In this document: piece by piece, positions 17,775 through 26,437 of the stretch
Layout of the letters: each line of letters begins with the position of its first letter
Position numbering within the stretch: position 1 is the stretch's first letter
Assembly: GCA_041156125.1 (NCBI GenBank)
Contig: JBEVTI010000002.1
Span: forward strand, 248,001 to 312,000
Source: Paraktedonobacter carboxidivorans
GTDB lineage: Bacteria > Chloroflexota > Ktedonobacteria > Ktedonobacterales > Ktedonobacteraceae
Direction of reading: 5' to 3'
Length of the DNA stretch: 64,000 bases
Notes under the pieces: generated by a model
What the model saw: only the letters and a program-made list of their open reading frames with translations
Databases searched by the model: none
Told to the model about the DNA's origin: nothing
Translations under genes and position numbers: made by a program

Positions 17775-19089
17775 AATCTTTCTCCGCTGGTTTGCGCCAT
17801 AGCCAGCCAGCCATGGCTGATATTACAGCCAGGATAGCACAGATCAGCAGCGCAATGGAAGGCCCTCCCAGCAATGAGAGACCCCCTATCAGCAGATTCC
17901 CTATGGGCGTGCTGCCCGCGAAGCAAGCCATGTACACGCTGATTACACGCCCACGCAGGTGATCCGGCGTGATGCTCTGCAGGGCTGTATTGGCCAGGGC
18001 AGAGAAAGCTATCTGCGCGAAACCAACGCAGAAAATCAAGACTAACGATAACGGATAGTTGTGCGAGACTGAGAAAAGCGCCAGAAAAATGCTAAAGGCC
18101 AATGTACTGATCAGCAGCTTACGAATACCGGGTCGGCGATTCCCCCAGGCAATCCAGAGGGCCGAGACCAGTGCGCCAGCACCAATGGTCGCCGCGAGAA
18201 AGCCAAAGCCGATCGCGCCCACATTGAGCACGTCAGCGGCGAAAAGCGGCAACACTACATTGAAATTGATGCCAAAGAGCGAAACCATGCCCACAACCAG
18301 AATGATCAGCAGCACAGACGGCGTATGGCCGATATAGACCATGCCTTCGCGCAGACTTTGCCAGGTCTTGACTCTCACTTGCGCGCGGCGTGGGAGCGAG
18401 TGCAGCTCGCTGGTACGGATCAAGAGCAGGCCAGCGATGACGGGGATAAAGCTGAGCGCGTTAAGCAAAAAGAGCGTCGTGACGCCGCTAAACGCGATAA
18501 TCAGACCGCCCAGGCCGGGCCCCAATGTACGCGCCAGGTTGAAAATCGAGGAATTGAGCGCAACCCCGTTGGGCAGATCTTCGCGCCCTACCATCTCCAT
18601 GACAAACGCCTGGCGCGTGGGCATGTCCAGGCTATTGGTCGTGCCCAGCAGTAACGCGAGCACGTAGATCTCCCAGACCTGAATACTTCCGCTGGCCACG
18701 AGCGCCCAGAGCAGGACAGCCTGAACCAGCGCGATAGACTGCGTAAAGAGTAGCATATTGCGTTTAGGCCAGCGGTCAGCAAAAACACCCCCAAAGATGG
18801 AGAAAAGCAGTATAGGCAGGAACTGGAGCGCGCCCACAACTCCCAGTTGCCAGGCACTGTGGGTCAGCCTTAGCACCAGCCAGGCCTGGCCAGTCGTTTG
18901 CATCCAGGTGCCAACCAGCGAGATCAGTTGTCCAATCCAGAAGAGACGATAATTGCGGTGCCGTAAAGCGATGAAGGCGCGCGATAGGCCCCTTGCCTGT
19001 CGCTCGGGTACGATGAGCGCGGGAGCTCCCGGCTCTAAGCCGATCTCAGGCAGCGACTGTTCCTGAGAATTGGCCGAAGTAGTGGTCAT
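17752..19089 (-). CDS. MFS transporter (EntS-like drug/siderophore exporter type)
   Basis: From ATG at 19089 the protein is about 445 residues with around 12 hydrophobic segments. The motif GGVFADRWPKRNMLL after helix 2 is the MFS loop 2-3 signature (GxxaDRxGrr type), and NYRLFWIGQLISLVGTWMQT before helix 1 is the usual start of the MFS_3/EntS-like group. These act as proton-driven exporters. An upstream in-frame ATG at 19143 would add 18 residues with no helix; I prefer the inner start. It lies downstream of a MerR gene, likely its regulator, and overlaps the lipoate-ligase-like gene. Confidence 0.85.
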   Translation of the reverse strand: MTTTSANSQEQSLPEIGLEPGAPALIVPERQARGLSRAFIALRHRNYRLFWIGQLISLVGTWMQTTGQAWLVLRLTHSAWQLGVVGALQFLPILLFSIFGGVFADRWPKRNMLLFTQSIALVQAVLLWALVASGSIQVWEIYVLALLLGTTNSLDMPTRQAFVMEMVGREDLPNGVALNSSIFNLARTLGPGLGGLIIAFSGVTTLFLLNALSFIPVIAGLLLIRTSELHSLPRRAQVRVKTWQSLREGMVYIGHTPSVLLIILVVGMVSLFGINFNVVLPLFAADVLNVGAIGFGFLAATIGAGALVSALWIAWGNRRPGIRKLLISTLAFSIFLALFSVSHNYPLSLVLIFCVGFAQIAFSALANTALQSITPDHLRGRVISVYMACFAGSTPIGNLLIGGLSLLGGPSIALLICAILAVISAMAGWLWRKPAEKDFANALRF

Positions 19090-19217
19090 GTGTACAATCC
19101 GTTCTATTGATCTCCCCCACCAGGCCACATCTGCGATCCGCATTACCCCTGATCCAGGGCTGCCTCCCGGCCCTGCATGGTGTGTAGAGATTAATAATTG
19201 TGTGACAATATAAAAAT

Positions 19218-19694
19218 TTATAGATTATTATCTTGTTGCAGGTACTGGCGTTTAAGCTCGTGCCGCGCCAATTTTTCTAGTAGCGAGGCGCGCATCTCTT
19301 GCAGACCCGCGATTTTTTGTTCAATAAGTTCAAGTTGGCGACGAATAATTTCATCCACATGAGCGAGTTGCGCGATCTTCCCGCTTGCCTCAGTCTCCTG
19401 GCTATAGGCCATCTTAATTTGCTGACGTTCTTCCTCGGCCTCAAGAATGGTATGGATATCGGCCAGGGAAAAGCCCAGCAGATCGCGCAGATTTTTGATA
19501 CGTTCCAGGCGTTGCACATCTTCATCGCTATAGCGGCGATAATTGCCCTCAGTGCGCCCGGTAGGGGGTAGCAGCCCGACCTCCTCGTAATAGCGCAGTG
19601 TGCGTTTTGTCAAACCAGTGCGCGCGGCCACCTGCTCAATCGTAAACGCTTGAGCCTGCTCTGCCGCCGTGACTACCTCATTATCCGCAACCAT
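19218..19694 (-). CDS. MerR family transcriptional regulator
   Basis: The 158-residue protein carries a MerR winged helix at its N-terminus: FTIEQVAARTGLTKRTLRYYEEVGLL, then RTEGNYRRYSDEDVQRLERI (about 17-65), and a coiled-coil dimerisation helix to the end. There is no conserved Cys metal site, so it probably senses an organic drug-like ligand. It precedes the MFS exporter on the same strand, the usual arrangement of a self-regulated efflux unit, and has a MerR-style promoter upstream. Confidence 0.88.
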   Translation of the reverse strand: MVADNEVVTAAEQAQAFTIEQVAARTGLTKRTLRYYEEVGLLPPTGRTEGNYRRYSDEDVQRLERIKNLRDLLGFSLADIHTILEAEEERQQIKMAYSQETEASGKIAQLAHVDEIIRRQLELIEQKIAGLQEMRASLLEKLARHELKRQYLQQDNNL

Positions 19695-19739
19695 AATAAA
19701 ATCCTCCAGGCGTGAATATCATTACCTCTTTTCCTTCTT

Positions 19740-19769
19740 AGCGTACCACAAGTTTACCGTTTACGTCAA
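19740..19769 (-). promoter_or_regulatory. Putative MerR-type promoter with long spacer
   Basis: On the reverse strand TTGACG (19769-19764) and TACGCT (19745-19740) are separated by 18 bases holding the partly repeated TAAACGGTAAAC. MerR-controlled promoters typically have an over-long spacer carrying the operator. It lies about 45 bases before the merR start, and fits autoregulation of merR-MFS. Confidence 0.45.
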
Positions 19770-20012
19770 GGTTAAGGAGGTTACTCCTCCATCAAGCATT
19801 TTACACTTTACAAACTCGTGCTTATGATCTATAGACTTACAAATAAAGAAGCTATTCAACTTGATAAGAATAGCAATAAAAAACGCAATGGTTCAACGCT
19901 GACGCTGAACGGTGCTCATATCAATGTGCTCACCCTGGCATCTTAATTGTACGGCCTGTTTTTATAGCTGAAAAGCAATGAGGGTTTCATGCAGAGATAA
20001 GCAGAGCAGCTT

Positions 20013-20372
20013 ATGACGTGCCTGGCTATCATTGGCAATGCCAGTGGAGGCAAATCAACGCTGTGCAGGCAGCTTGACACAATTTTGAGCTTATCTGTTT
20101 ATCCTATGGATCAGTTGCAGTGGAAACCAGCGTGGGTAGCCGTCTCGGAGGAAGAGTTTCAGCAAAAACATGAGCAGTTGCTCGCGCAAGATCGCTGGCT
20201 TATTAATGGATGGGGGCCGCTTTTTTGGCTCAGGCCTGGGAGACTTCTCTGGTTGTGCGATGTTTTTGCGCATGGAAACTGCTTAGGAAAACGCCGTGCA
20301 TCCTTTTGGCACTCTCTCCGTCATACCTTGCAGAACCAATGTGCAGCCAGGAGGAAAGAGCAATGGTCATAA
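20013..20372 (+). pseudogene. P-loop kinase-like (FlaR-type) gene, degenerate
   Basis: The first 70 residues (LAIIGNASGGKSTLCRQL, then YPMDQLQWKPAWV and DRWLINGWG) match small P-loop adenylate-kinase-like proteins annotated as FlaR/topology modulation proteins. After GWG, similarity stops: the usual remaining 90 or so residues are replaced by unrelated sequence, and the frame runs into the SigZ start. I read it as frameshifted and truncated. Confidence 0.55.
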
Positions 20373-20971
20373 CCACTGAACAGGCGTGGGAAGCGTTTCA
20401 CGCACCCCTGCACCAGTTTATTCGCCGCCGGGTGGCTGATGAAGCTACGGCAGAGGATCTTTTGCAAGAGGTTTTTCTCAAAATCCATCAACATGGAGCA
20501 AGCCTGAAGGATGCCAGGCGTCTGGAAAGCTGGATCTATCGGATCACGCGCAATCTCATCATTGACTATTACCGGAGCCGCCACCAGTCCATAGCATCAC
20601 TGGATGCCATGGAAGCGCCTGAATTGCCAGAGGAACTCCCCGAAGCTGATATTGTGAGCGAATTGCTTCCCTGTGTCCAGGCGATGGTCCAGGCGCTTCC
20701 TGACCAGGACCGGCAAGCACTCGTGCTTACTGAATATCAGGGACTCACCCAGAAAGAGCTTGGCGAGCAGCTTGGCCTCTCGTTTTCCGGGGCGAAATCA
20801 CGGGTCCAACGAGCCAGGGAAAAACTCAAACAAGAACTGCTGGCCTGCTGCCATTTTGAACTTGATCGGCGCGGCCACATTCTGGATTATCAAGCGCGCT
20901 GTACGTGCTGTGAGCAATCGTCCTGCTCTGACGATGCAGCGCGTCCTTTTTGGTCAGGCTCCGTCTTCTAA
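20363..20971 (+). CDS. RNA polymerase sigma factor, SigZ type, Cys-rich tail
   Basis: From ATG at 20363 after GGAGG, the protein is about 202 residues. Region 2 is AWEAFHAPLHQFIRRRV and AEDLLQEVFLKIHQH with LESWIYRITRNLIIDYYRSR; region 4 is LPDQDRQALVLTEYQGLTQKELGEQLGLSFSGAKSRVQRAREKL. This is the SigZ branch of ECF factors. The C-terminal 45 residues carry CC, then CTCC and C (ACCHFELDRRGHI and RCTCCEQSSC), typical of SigZ tails and a possible metal or metalloid sensor. It sits 63 bases before arsM, so it may drive the arsenic gene. Confidence 0.85.
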   Translation: MVITTEQAWEAFHAPLHQFIRRRVADEATAEDLLQEVFLKIHQHGASLKDARRLESWIYRITRNLIIDYYRSRHQSIASLDAMEAPELPEELPEADIVSELLPCVQAMVQALPDQDRQALVLTEYQGLTQKELGEQLGLSFSGAKSRVQRAREKLKQELLACCHFELDRRGHILDYQARCTCCEQSSCSDDAARPFWSGSVF

Positions 20972-21033
20972 GCAAAGACAATCGAGAGAGCGCAGTGCCC
21001 TTCTCGTGGTCAGGAATGCAAAGGAAGAAACCC

Positions 21034-21972
21034 ATGAATACCGTTCCCCAGAGTGACGAACAATTACGCCAGGAGGTCAGCGCCAGGTATGCGCGAACCG
21101 CCTTACAACTGCTTGGAGCGCCTACGGAAAGCGCGGCGTCCTGTTGCGCACCAACCTGTTGCGCGCCCTTTGAGCTCGCCGAGACGCAACCAGCCAGCGC
21201 TGCGCAAGCATCCTCCTGTTGTGAGTCAAGTTGTTGTACCACCGATGCAAGCCAGGGCAACCCCATCACTTCTGCTTTGTACACCCGGATGGAGTTAGGC
21301 GAAATTCCCGTTGCCGCAGCCCTGGCCTCACTTGGATGTGGCAATCCAACGGCATTAGCCGAGTTGTTGCCCGGCGAGAAAGTGCTTGACCTGGGCAGCG
21401 GCGGAGGCATCGATGTGCTCCTCTCGGCCAAAAGGGTTGGACCAGGCGGTTTTGCCTATGGGCTCGATATGACCGATCCTATGCTGGAGCTTGCGGAGCG
21501 CAATCGACAAGCAGCAGGAATTGAGAATGCGCGGTTCTTGCAAGGCATTATTGAGGCGATCCCTCTGCCTGAGAACAGCGTCGATGTGGTCATCTCCAAC
21601 TGCGTGATCAATCTCTCGGCAGACAAAGGCCAGGTGCTGCGCGAAGCCTACCGTGTGCTGAAACCTGGCGGACGCTTCGCGGTCTCAGATATTGTGGTGC
21701 AGGGGAGCCTCCCACCCGTACTCCGCCGTGATATGGAAGCCTGGGCCGGGTGCGTGGCTGGTGCGCTCGCAGAGGAGACGTATCGCTCGCTCTTACAGGA
21801 GGCTGGCTTCACCGCTATTGAGATTGAGGTAACCAGGCGCTATGCACTTGATGAAATTGCCAGCAGCGGAGCCAGCGCCTCACTTGCAGCTCTCTCACCT
21901 GAGGAACGCAGCGAGGTAGATGGACGCTTCATCAGCGCCTTCGTGCGCGCCCGTAAACCAGGAAAGCCGTAA
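21034..21972 (+). CDS. arsM: Arsenite S-adenosylmethionine methyltransferase
   Basis: The 313-residue protein methylates As(III) using SAM. The three conserved arsenic-binding cysteines are visible: C102 in LGCGNP, C190 in SNCVINLS and C240 in WAGCVAG, the last two 50 apart as in the characterised algal enzyme. The SAM motif LDLGSGGGIDV is near residue 120, and GLDMTDPML follows. The N-terminal 80 residues hold CC pairs (SCCAPTCCAP and SCCESSCC), an extra Cys-rich region that could take up arsenite. ATG at 21034 follows AAGGAAG. The SigZ gene precedes it. Confidence 0.93.
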   Translation: MNTVPQSDEQLRQEVSARYARTALQLLGAPTESAASCCAPTCCAPFELAETQPASAAQASSCCESSCCTTDASQGNPITSALYTRMELGEIPVAAALASLGCGNPTALAELLPGEKVLDLGSGGGIDVLLSAKRVGPGGFAYGLDMTDPMLELAERNRQAAGIENARFLQGIIEAIPLPENSVDVVISNCVINLSADKGQVLREAYRVLKPGGRFAVSDIVVQGSLPPVLRRDMEAWAGCVAGALAEETYRSLLQEAGFTAIEIEVTRRYALDEIASSGASASLAALSPEERSEVDGRFISAFVRARKPGKP

Positions 21973-22121
21973 TTGTGTTCGGTGGTTCATGCAAAACTAT
22001 TTGCACGAACCATCGAACATTTCCTAATCTCATGCTCATTTATGTTTGAGGAATCAAATAAAACACCATCATCTCAAACAAAAAGACACTTGACGAAAAA
22101 GAGAAACTGTTTTACCTTTGA

Positions 22122-22352
22122 AAAGGTAGAAGAATACCAGAACTTCTGCAACGACTTCTGACCGATCTCAATACCTGGAGAGATGATTATCAGGAGGATG
22201 GCGCTGAGGTGATTGGCAACATGCTCAATCCAGGGCCTCTGCTGGTGAACTGGCTGTTTGCCTTGCTGCATTGGCCATATGGAAATGTACGTAAAAAAGC
22301 CGAGCAGGCGTTGCGCAAACTGGGCAGAGAGCCAGTGCAGTCCGCCAGATAA
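22122..22352 (+). pseudogene. C-terminal remnant of an unidentified protein
   Basis: An open frame after TGA (22119) to TAA (22350-22352) encodes 76 residues with strong coding character (PELLQRLLTDLNTW, then GNMLNPGPLLVNWLFALL and RKKAEQALRKLGREP). No start or ribosome site precedes it. It resembles the tail of a larger protein, possibly a helical repeat protein, whose front has been lost. Family not recognised. Confidence 0.4.
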
Positions 22353-22380
22353 GCAGTTTGTTCAATAGGAGAGATTGTCT

Positions 22381-23148
22381 ATGATGACGCAGCTTCGTCG
22401 CATCGCTGTGGTGACAGGGGCGAGCAGGGCGCGGGGTATCGGAGCAGCCGTGTGCCACGCCCTGGCCGCGCAAGCTGTCGATATTTTCTTTACCTTCTGG
22501 GGACAGTACGATCAGGAACTCTATGGTCAGGAGAATGGGGGTCCCCAAGAACTGCTCAAAGAGCTACGCGCGTCGGGTGCGCGCTGCGCGTGCATGGAGG
22601 TAGATTTGAGCCAGCCGCAGTCCGCAGAGCAGATTTTAGGCGAGGTGGAAGCACAGCTTGGCGCGCCCTCAATCCTGGTCAATAACGCGGCCTATTCTAC
22701 CAGGGATGGCTATAAGCAACTGGATGTTCAGACGCTGGATGCTCATTATGCCGTCAATATGCGTGGAACATTCTTGCTGAGCGTCGAATTTGCGCGCCGC
22801 TACTCTGGTGCTCCAGGTGGGCGCATTATTAACCTTGTCGCCGGGGAAGGTCATCCCATGCCGGGAGAATTGGCCTACGCGGCAACCAAAGGGGCAATCG
22901 CGGCCTTTACCATTTCGCTCGCCGTGGAACTTGCTGCGCGTAATATCCTGGTCAACGCGGTTGATCCAGGACCCACAGACACAGGCTGGATCAGCGCCGA
23001 GCCAGAATTGCAGCAAGCCTTACTGCAAGCAGCTCCTCTGGGTCGTCTGGGTCAGCCAGAGGATGCTGCCCGCGTGATCGCCTTCCTGGCCAGCGAGGAC
23101 GCGGCATGGATCACCGGGCAGATCATTCACTCGCGTGGCGGCTTTTAG
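22381..23148 (+). CDS. SDR family oxidoreductase
   Basis: The 255-residue protein has a Rossmann start VVTGASRARGIGAAV (an unusual RA insertion in the TGxxxGxG loop), LVNNAAYSTRDG near residue 100, and the YAATK motif with Y156 and K160. The usual catalytic Ser before it is replaced: the motif reads IINLVAGEG where relatives have IINLTSGQ, so Ser is Ala. The substrate is unknown and activity may be reduced. ATG at 22381 follows AGGAGA. A dispersed hairpin repeat begins 16 bases after the stop. Confidence 0.82.
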   Translation: MMTQLRRIAVVTGASRARGIGAAVCHALAAQAVDIFFTFWGQYDQELYGQENGGPQELLKELRASGARCACMEVDLSQPQSAEQILGEVEAQLGAPSILVNNAAYSTRDGYKQLDVQTLDAHYAVNMRGTFLLSVEFARRYSGAPGGRIINLVAGEGHPMPGELAYAATKGAIAAFTISLAVELAARNILVNAVDPGPTDTGWISAEPELQQALLQAAPLGRLGQPEDAARVIAFLASEDAAWITGQIIHSRGGF

Positions 23149-23164
23149 TCCCGCAATTGCTTTT

Positions 23165-23199
23165 ATGAGCATCCTTGATTGTGAAAAATCAGGCCAAAC
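23165..23199 (+). repeat. Dispersed hairpin repeat, copy A
   Basis: Sequence beginning ATGAGCATCCTTGATT and ending AATCAGGCCAAAC matches the copies at 32474, 33926 and 63452. Its core is an imperfect CCTGATTTT/AAAATCAGG hairpin. This copy carries several substitutions. Confidence 0.6.
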
Positions 23200-23241
23200 C
23201 AGGGGCGAAGAGTCCAGCAAAAGAGTTCACCAACGCTAGCA

Positions 23242-23271
23242 AAAGCAGGGATAACTCATGATCCCTGCTTT
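23242..23271. terminator. Bidirectional hairpin terminator
   Basis: Arms 23242-23252 and 23261-23271 (AAAGCAGGGAT and its complement) flank an 8-base loop between the convergent SDR and orphan genes; the outer A/T runs serve both directions. Confidence 0.65.
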
Positions 23272-24607
23272 ATAAGACGTTTGTGGCCGGATCTTGCGCC
23301 CACGCGAGCACTTTCGGAGCATCTGTCTTTCTTAGACGCTCCCAGCTGACTCGCGACCGTAGAATGCTGCGAAATTCCATAGGTAAAAGAGTCTTCCCTT
23401 TCGCTGTCGTTGTATCGATGCCAACCTCGTTCATACCGCCAAAAAGAACCTGCTGGGAGATGCTCTTGCCACTTCCCAAGCCGCCTCGCACATACTCGAT
23501 TAATGTGGCTTTGCCTTTTTCAGTACTCTCAAGGCTAAAGCTCTCGGCGAAGTCAAGACCAAAATTCTCTTCCAGATCATCCGCCAGTCCATCAATGACA
23601 ATCTCGCGATTCTTGCTGCGAGCCAGCAGAGTTTGTACTGCTTTAGGAAGTATGCCGAAGGCATCTGCCAGTGAGGCTCGCGGTAAGGCCGCGATTTTGT
23701 TTTTGGGTTGTCCACGACCAAATGGCTGGGTATCTGTAATGGCTGTTATTTTTTCCCTGAGTTTACGCCTTTGCTCTCTAAGCACTACCAGATCAGCTTT
23801 AAGCAGCTTTAAAGCGCCTCTCTGTTTCAGATTTAATTCATCTTCTTCTGTCAAGCCAAGGTCTTCCCAAAATTCCTCTATTTCTCCCTTTTTCCCATTG
23901 ATTTCTTCCGCGTTATCTTCTTTTTGCTCCTCAAGCTCAGGCAATCCAAGCTCAGCAGTTCGTTCAACAAACACCATCATCTGCATATAGAGTAACGCCA
24001 GGTGTCCACGCATGGCCCGCTTGTCTAGAACAGCCAGGGCTTTCGTCTGTAATGTTTGCGTTATGCTTTCCGCGCATTTTACAGCATTCTCCGCGTGCGT
24101 TTTAGGGCGCGAGTTATCTGTATCATCTCTTGTAGCTTGAGCAACGTCTCTCACTACCTGAAGCCAGTACTGCGTTTCAAAGCCGATTGTGTAATGGATA
24201 TAGAGCTTCCTATCATCCTTATCCATGAGCTTGATTATGACCTCGTCAGAGGCGAAAACGATTTTCTTGTTAGTACCCTTTTCGACATACGCGACCTTCT
24301 GAAAGGTATAATCCTTCTTATCCATCAATCCGCCAACAATTGCACCCAGAGTCTTTTTATCCCCCTTGTAGAGAGCCACCGCCAGCGTCTGCATAGCCGC
24401 CAGCCGTCGATCAAGGGCAGCAGCAGCAGCATCACGGAACTGATCGAAGTGCTTCATCACAAATTCCAGATTGGAGTATCCTCTGAATTTATCTGTCACA
24501 AGTGTAAAGTAGTTATGCTCCAGCAGCACTGTATCGCCTTCTGTGATTGCCTCTCCTGCGGGATTTGTAACGGCCAGTCTGATTTCTACTTCCATACCCA
24601 GTGCCAT
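23270..24607 (-). CDS. Orphan 445-residue protein, function unknown
   Basis: ATG at 24607 follows AGGAGG at ideal spacing; an upstream in-frame ATG at 24649 lacks one. The protein opens with a beta-rich stretch (MALGMEVEIRLAVTNPAGEAI), continues with helical and Lys/Glu-rich regions including a long charged helix near residues 240-310 (LPELEEQKEDNAEEINGKK), and ends with ALPRASLADAFGILPKAV and a C-terminal GGLGSGKS that fits a Walker A pattern but lacks a visible Walker B. No signal peptide or transmembrane helix. I do not recognise a family. It stands alone between a terminator and the spacer before the polyketide cluster. Confidence 0.75.
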   Translation of the reverse strand: MALGMEVEIRLAVTNPAGEAITEGDTVLLEHNYFTLVTDKFRGYSNLEFVMKHFDQFRDAAAAALDRRLAAMQTLAVALYKGDKKTLGAIVGGLMDKKDYTFQKVAYVEKGTNKKIVFASDEVIIKLMDKDDRKLYIHYTIGFETQYWLQVVRDVAQATRDDTDNSRPKTHAENAVKCAESITQTLQTKALAVLDKRAMRGHLALLYMQMMVFVERTAELGLPELEEQKEDNAEEINGKKGEIEEFWEDLGLTEEDELNLKQRGALKLLKADLVVLREQRRKLREKITAITDTQPFGRGQPKNKIAALPRASLADAFGILPKAVQTLLARSKNREIVIDGLADDLEENFGLDFAESFSLESTEKGKATLIEYVRGGLGSGKSISQQVLFGGMNEVGIDTTTAKGKTLLPMEFRSILRSRVSWERLRKTDAPKVLAWAQDPATNVL

Positions 24608-25011
24608 AGATTTCCTCCTGAATGTATTGATATACGTTTCGACAGGCAAAATAGCCTCACAGGATGTTGATCCTGACTCGCGATAGATACTATTTTAAGA
24701 ATAACCTTCGAGTAGTCTTTTGTAAAGCAGATTGCTACTTTGCACATGAGTCGTCTATGATTATGTAAAATCAGGCAAAACATCCTCTTTGCTTTACGGA
24801 TCGCCTGCAGTGGACTGTAAAATAAGTAAAAAGCTTTTACAGAGACGCTACTCGCGAACTCTCAGTTCGAGAACTATTGATCTTCGTAATCTCGCCTCCC
24901 CTGTTCGCGCCCGAAACCGATTGGCATGCGGAGGATCAGGCAACTGACCAGCTAGCAAAGTAAACGACACAGACAAGCAAAGGAAAGAATAGATGGATAG
25001 CATCTGCTGGT
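24608..25011. other. Intergenic region, nothing recognised
   Basis: A 400-base AT-rich spacer between the divergent orphan gene and the WD40 remnant. No convincing ORF, repeat or RNA was seen. Confidence 0.4.
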
Positions 25012-25341
25012 TTGAGGAACATGTTTCGAGTGTGGAATGCTCAAACTGGTGAAGATCTGATAGTGAGGGTCCAGCATCGGACCAGTGGACCCCTGGCCTG
25101 GTCTGCTGATAGCAAATATGTGGCATCTGGAAAGCAAAATGGTGTAGATTTCTGGAATAGCGCGCAGAAGAGGATCATTCTCAACTATGCTCCTGTCAGT
25201 CAATATCCTGTCACAGCTCTGGCGTGGTCTCCTGATATGCGGGTCCTTGCCACAGACGTAAAGCATCCTCGTATTGGTGTTTGGAAGGTAGAAATTTCCC
25301 AGGCCCCTTCTCAGGATACTCCCCAGTATACCTACCCGTGA
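25012..25341 (+). pseudogene. WD40-repeat protein fragment
   Basis: A 109-residue frame holds about two WD40-like blades: FRVWNAQTGEDL, LAWSADSKYVASGKQNGVDFWN and LAWSPDMRVLATDV with IGVWKVE at the end. Complete WD40 proteins need about seven blades, and there is no good start, so this is the 3' end of a deleted gene. Confidence 0.6.
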
Positions 25342-25452
25342 AAGCTCTCCATCCAGAAGTATCCATGCTACGCCTGCAGTAGCATCAACGGTGGTCTTAC
25401 CACAAATGATCAATGGCTTTTTTTCATGTTCTCATGGTTCATTGCGTGCGAT

Positions 25453-26298
25453 TTAGAGCACTTTCAAGATATCGTGGCGCATGCTCAATAACTCCTCTCC
25501 GGGATCAACGCCCATATCCTGTTTGAGGAAGCGTTGAAAGGTGTCAATCTGACGGATGGCGGCGGTCGTATTCCCTTGTAGCAGGTGAATATGCGCAATT
25601 GTTCTCACCGCAATCTCACTATATGGGTCCAGGACGCGCATCCGCAGCGCATAGGAGAGAGCATCATCGTAATGTTCGGCTACTGCGCAGGACTCGATCA
25701 ATTGCTCAAGCAGTTGGAGATGGGCATACTCGTGCTGACGCCGAAAAGAGGCAAACAGGTCTTCGTACACATCTTCTGGCAAAAACTTGAGTTCGTAATA
25801 GGCCAGAAGTTGATTGGCAAGGGCTGTGGCTTGTGATATCTCTCCCACTTGCGCAGCTTCCTTGAAGCGCGAGCGCAGAGAGTGTGCATCGAGAGCATCG
25901 GTCCACCAGGCATCGTTCAATTCAAACCAGTAATAGTTATGCCGGTTCCGGCGAATAAAAGTCGATGGACGCCCGGTCGCCAGCTCTGGCTCAAGCATAT
26001 GCCGCAAATAATGGATGGTTACATGCAAGTTGCTCACCGCAGAACTCGCGGTAGCCTGCGGCCAGAGCAGTCTGGCGAGCTGTCCGATCTCAAAGAGATC
26101 CCCTGGATTGAGCAAGAACCATTTGAGAAGTGTCCTGGCTTTATTTCTGCGCCAGCCTGGTTCTCCCAAAGGCTGCTGATCCAGTGTGACGCGAAACAGG
26201 CCAAAAAAGCGCGCCTGATAGCGCGCGCTTGACCTGAAGAGATGCTGCTGCTGCTCTGCTTCAGGAAAGAGAGAGGATGCGTCAGTGCGTAGAGTCAT
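25453..26298 (-). CDS. SARP/BTAD-type transcriptional regulator
   Basis: The 281-residue protein has an OmpR-like winged helix (ARFFGLFRVTLDQQPLGEPGWRRNKARTLLKWFLLNPG then LLWPQATASSAVSNLHVTIHYLRHMLEP, about 29-110) followed by a bacterial transcriptional activation domain (DALDAHSLRSRFKEAAQ to the end), with TPR-like helices. SARPs activate antibiotic clusters. Position at the left edge of the polyketide cluster suggests a pathway regulator. ATG at 26298 follows GGGAGGC. Confidence 0.85.
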   Translation of the reverse strand: MTLRTDASSLFPEAEQQQHLFRSSARYQARFFGLFRVTLDQQPLGEPGWRRNKARTLLKWFLLNPGDLFEIGQLARLLWPQATASSAVSNLHVTIHYLRHMLEPELATGRPSTFIRRNRHNYYWFELNDAWWTDALDAHSLRSRFKEAAQVGEISQATALANQLLAYYELKFLPEDVYEDLFASFRRQHEYAHLQLLEQLIESCAVAEHYDDALSYALRMRVLDPYSEIAVRTIAHIHLLQGNTTAAIRQIDTFQRFLKQDMGVDPGEELLSMRHDILKVL

Positions 26299-26365
26299 GC
26301 GTTTGTGCCTCCCACAAGGAACAATGGAGAATTTTGCTATCTATGATAGAAGTATAGGTTTAGTT

Positions 26366-26394
26366 TGTGGGGAAGGCTAGCTGCCTTCCCCACA
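26366..26394. terminator. 12-bp stem hairpin after cytidylate-kinase-like gene
   Basis: TGTGGGGAAGGC (26366-26377) pairs perfectly with 26383-26394 around the loop TAGCT, 44 bases past the reverse-strand kinase-like gene and before the SARP gene. A terminator is likely although no T-run follows. Confidence 0.55.
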
Positions 26395-26437
26395 GAAGAA
26401 GGGGGGGATTTCCCGCTATCCTATGCTTCTGTCCCCT

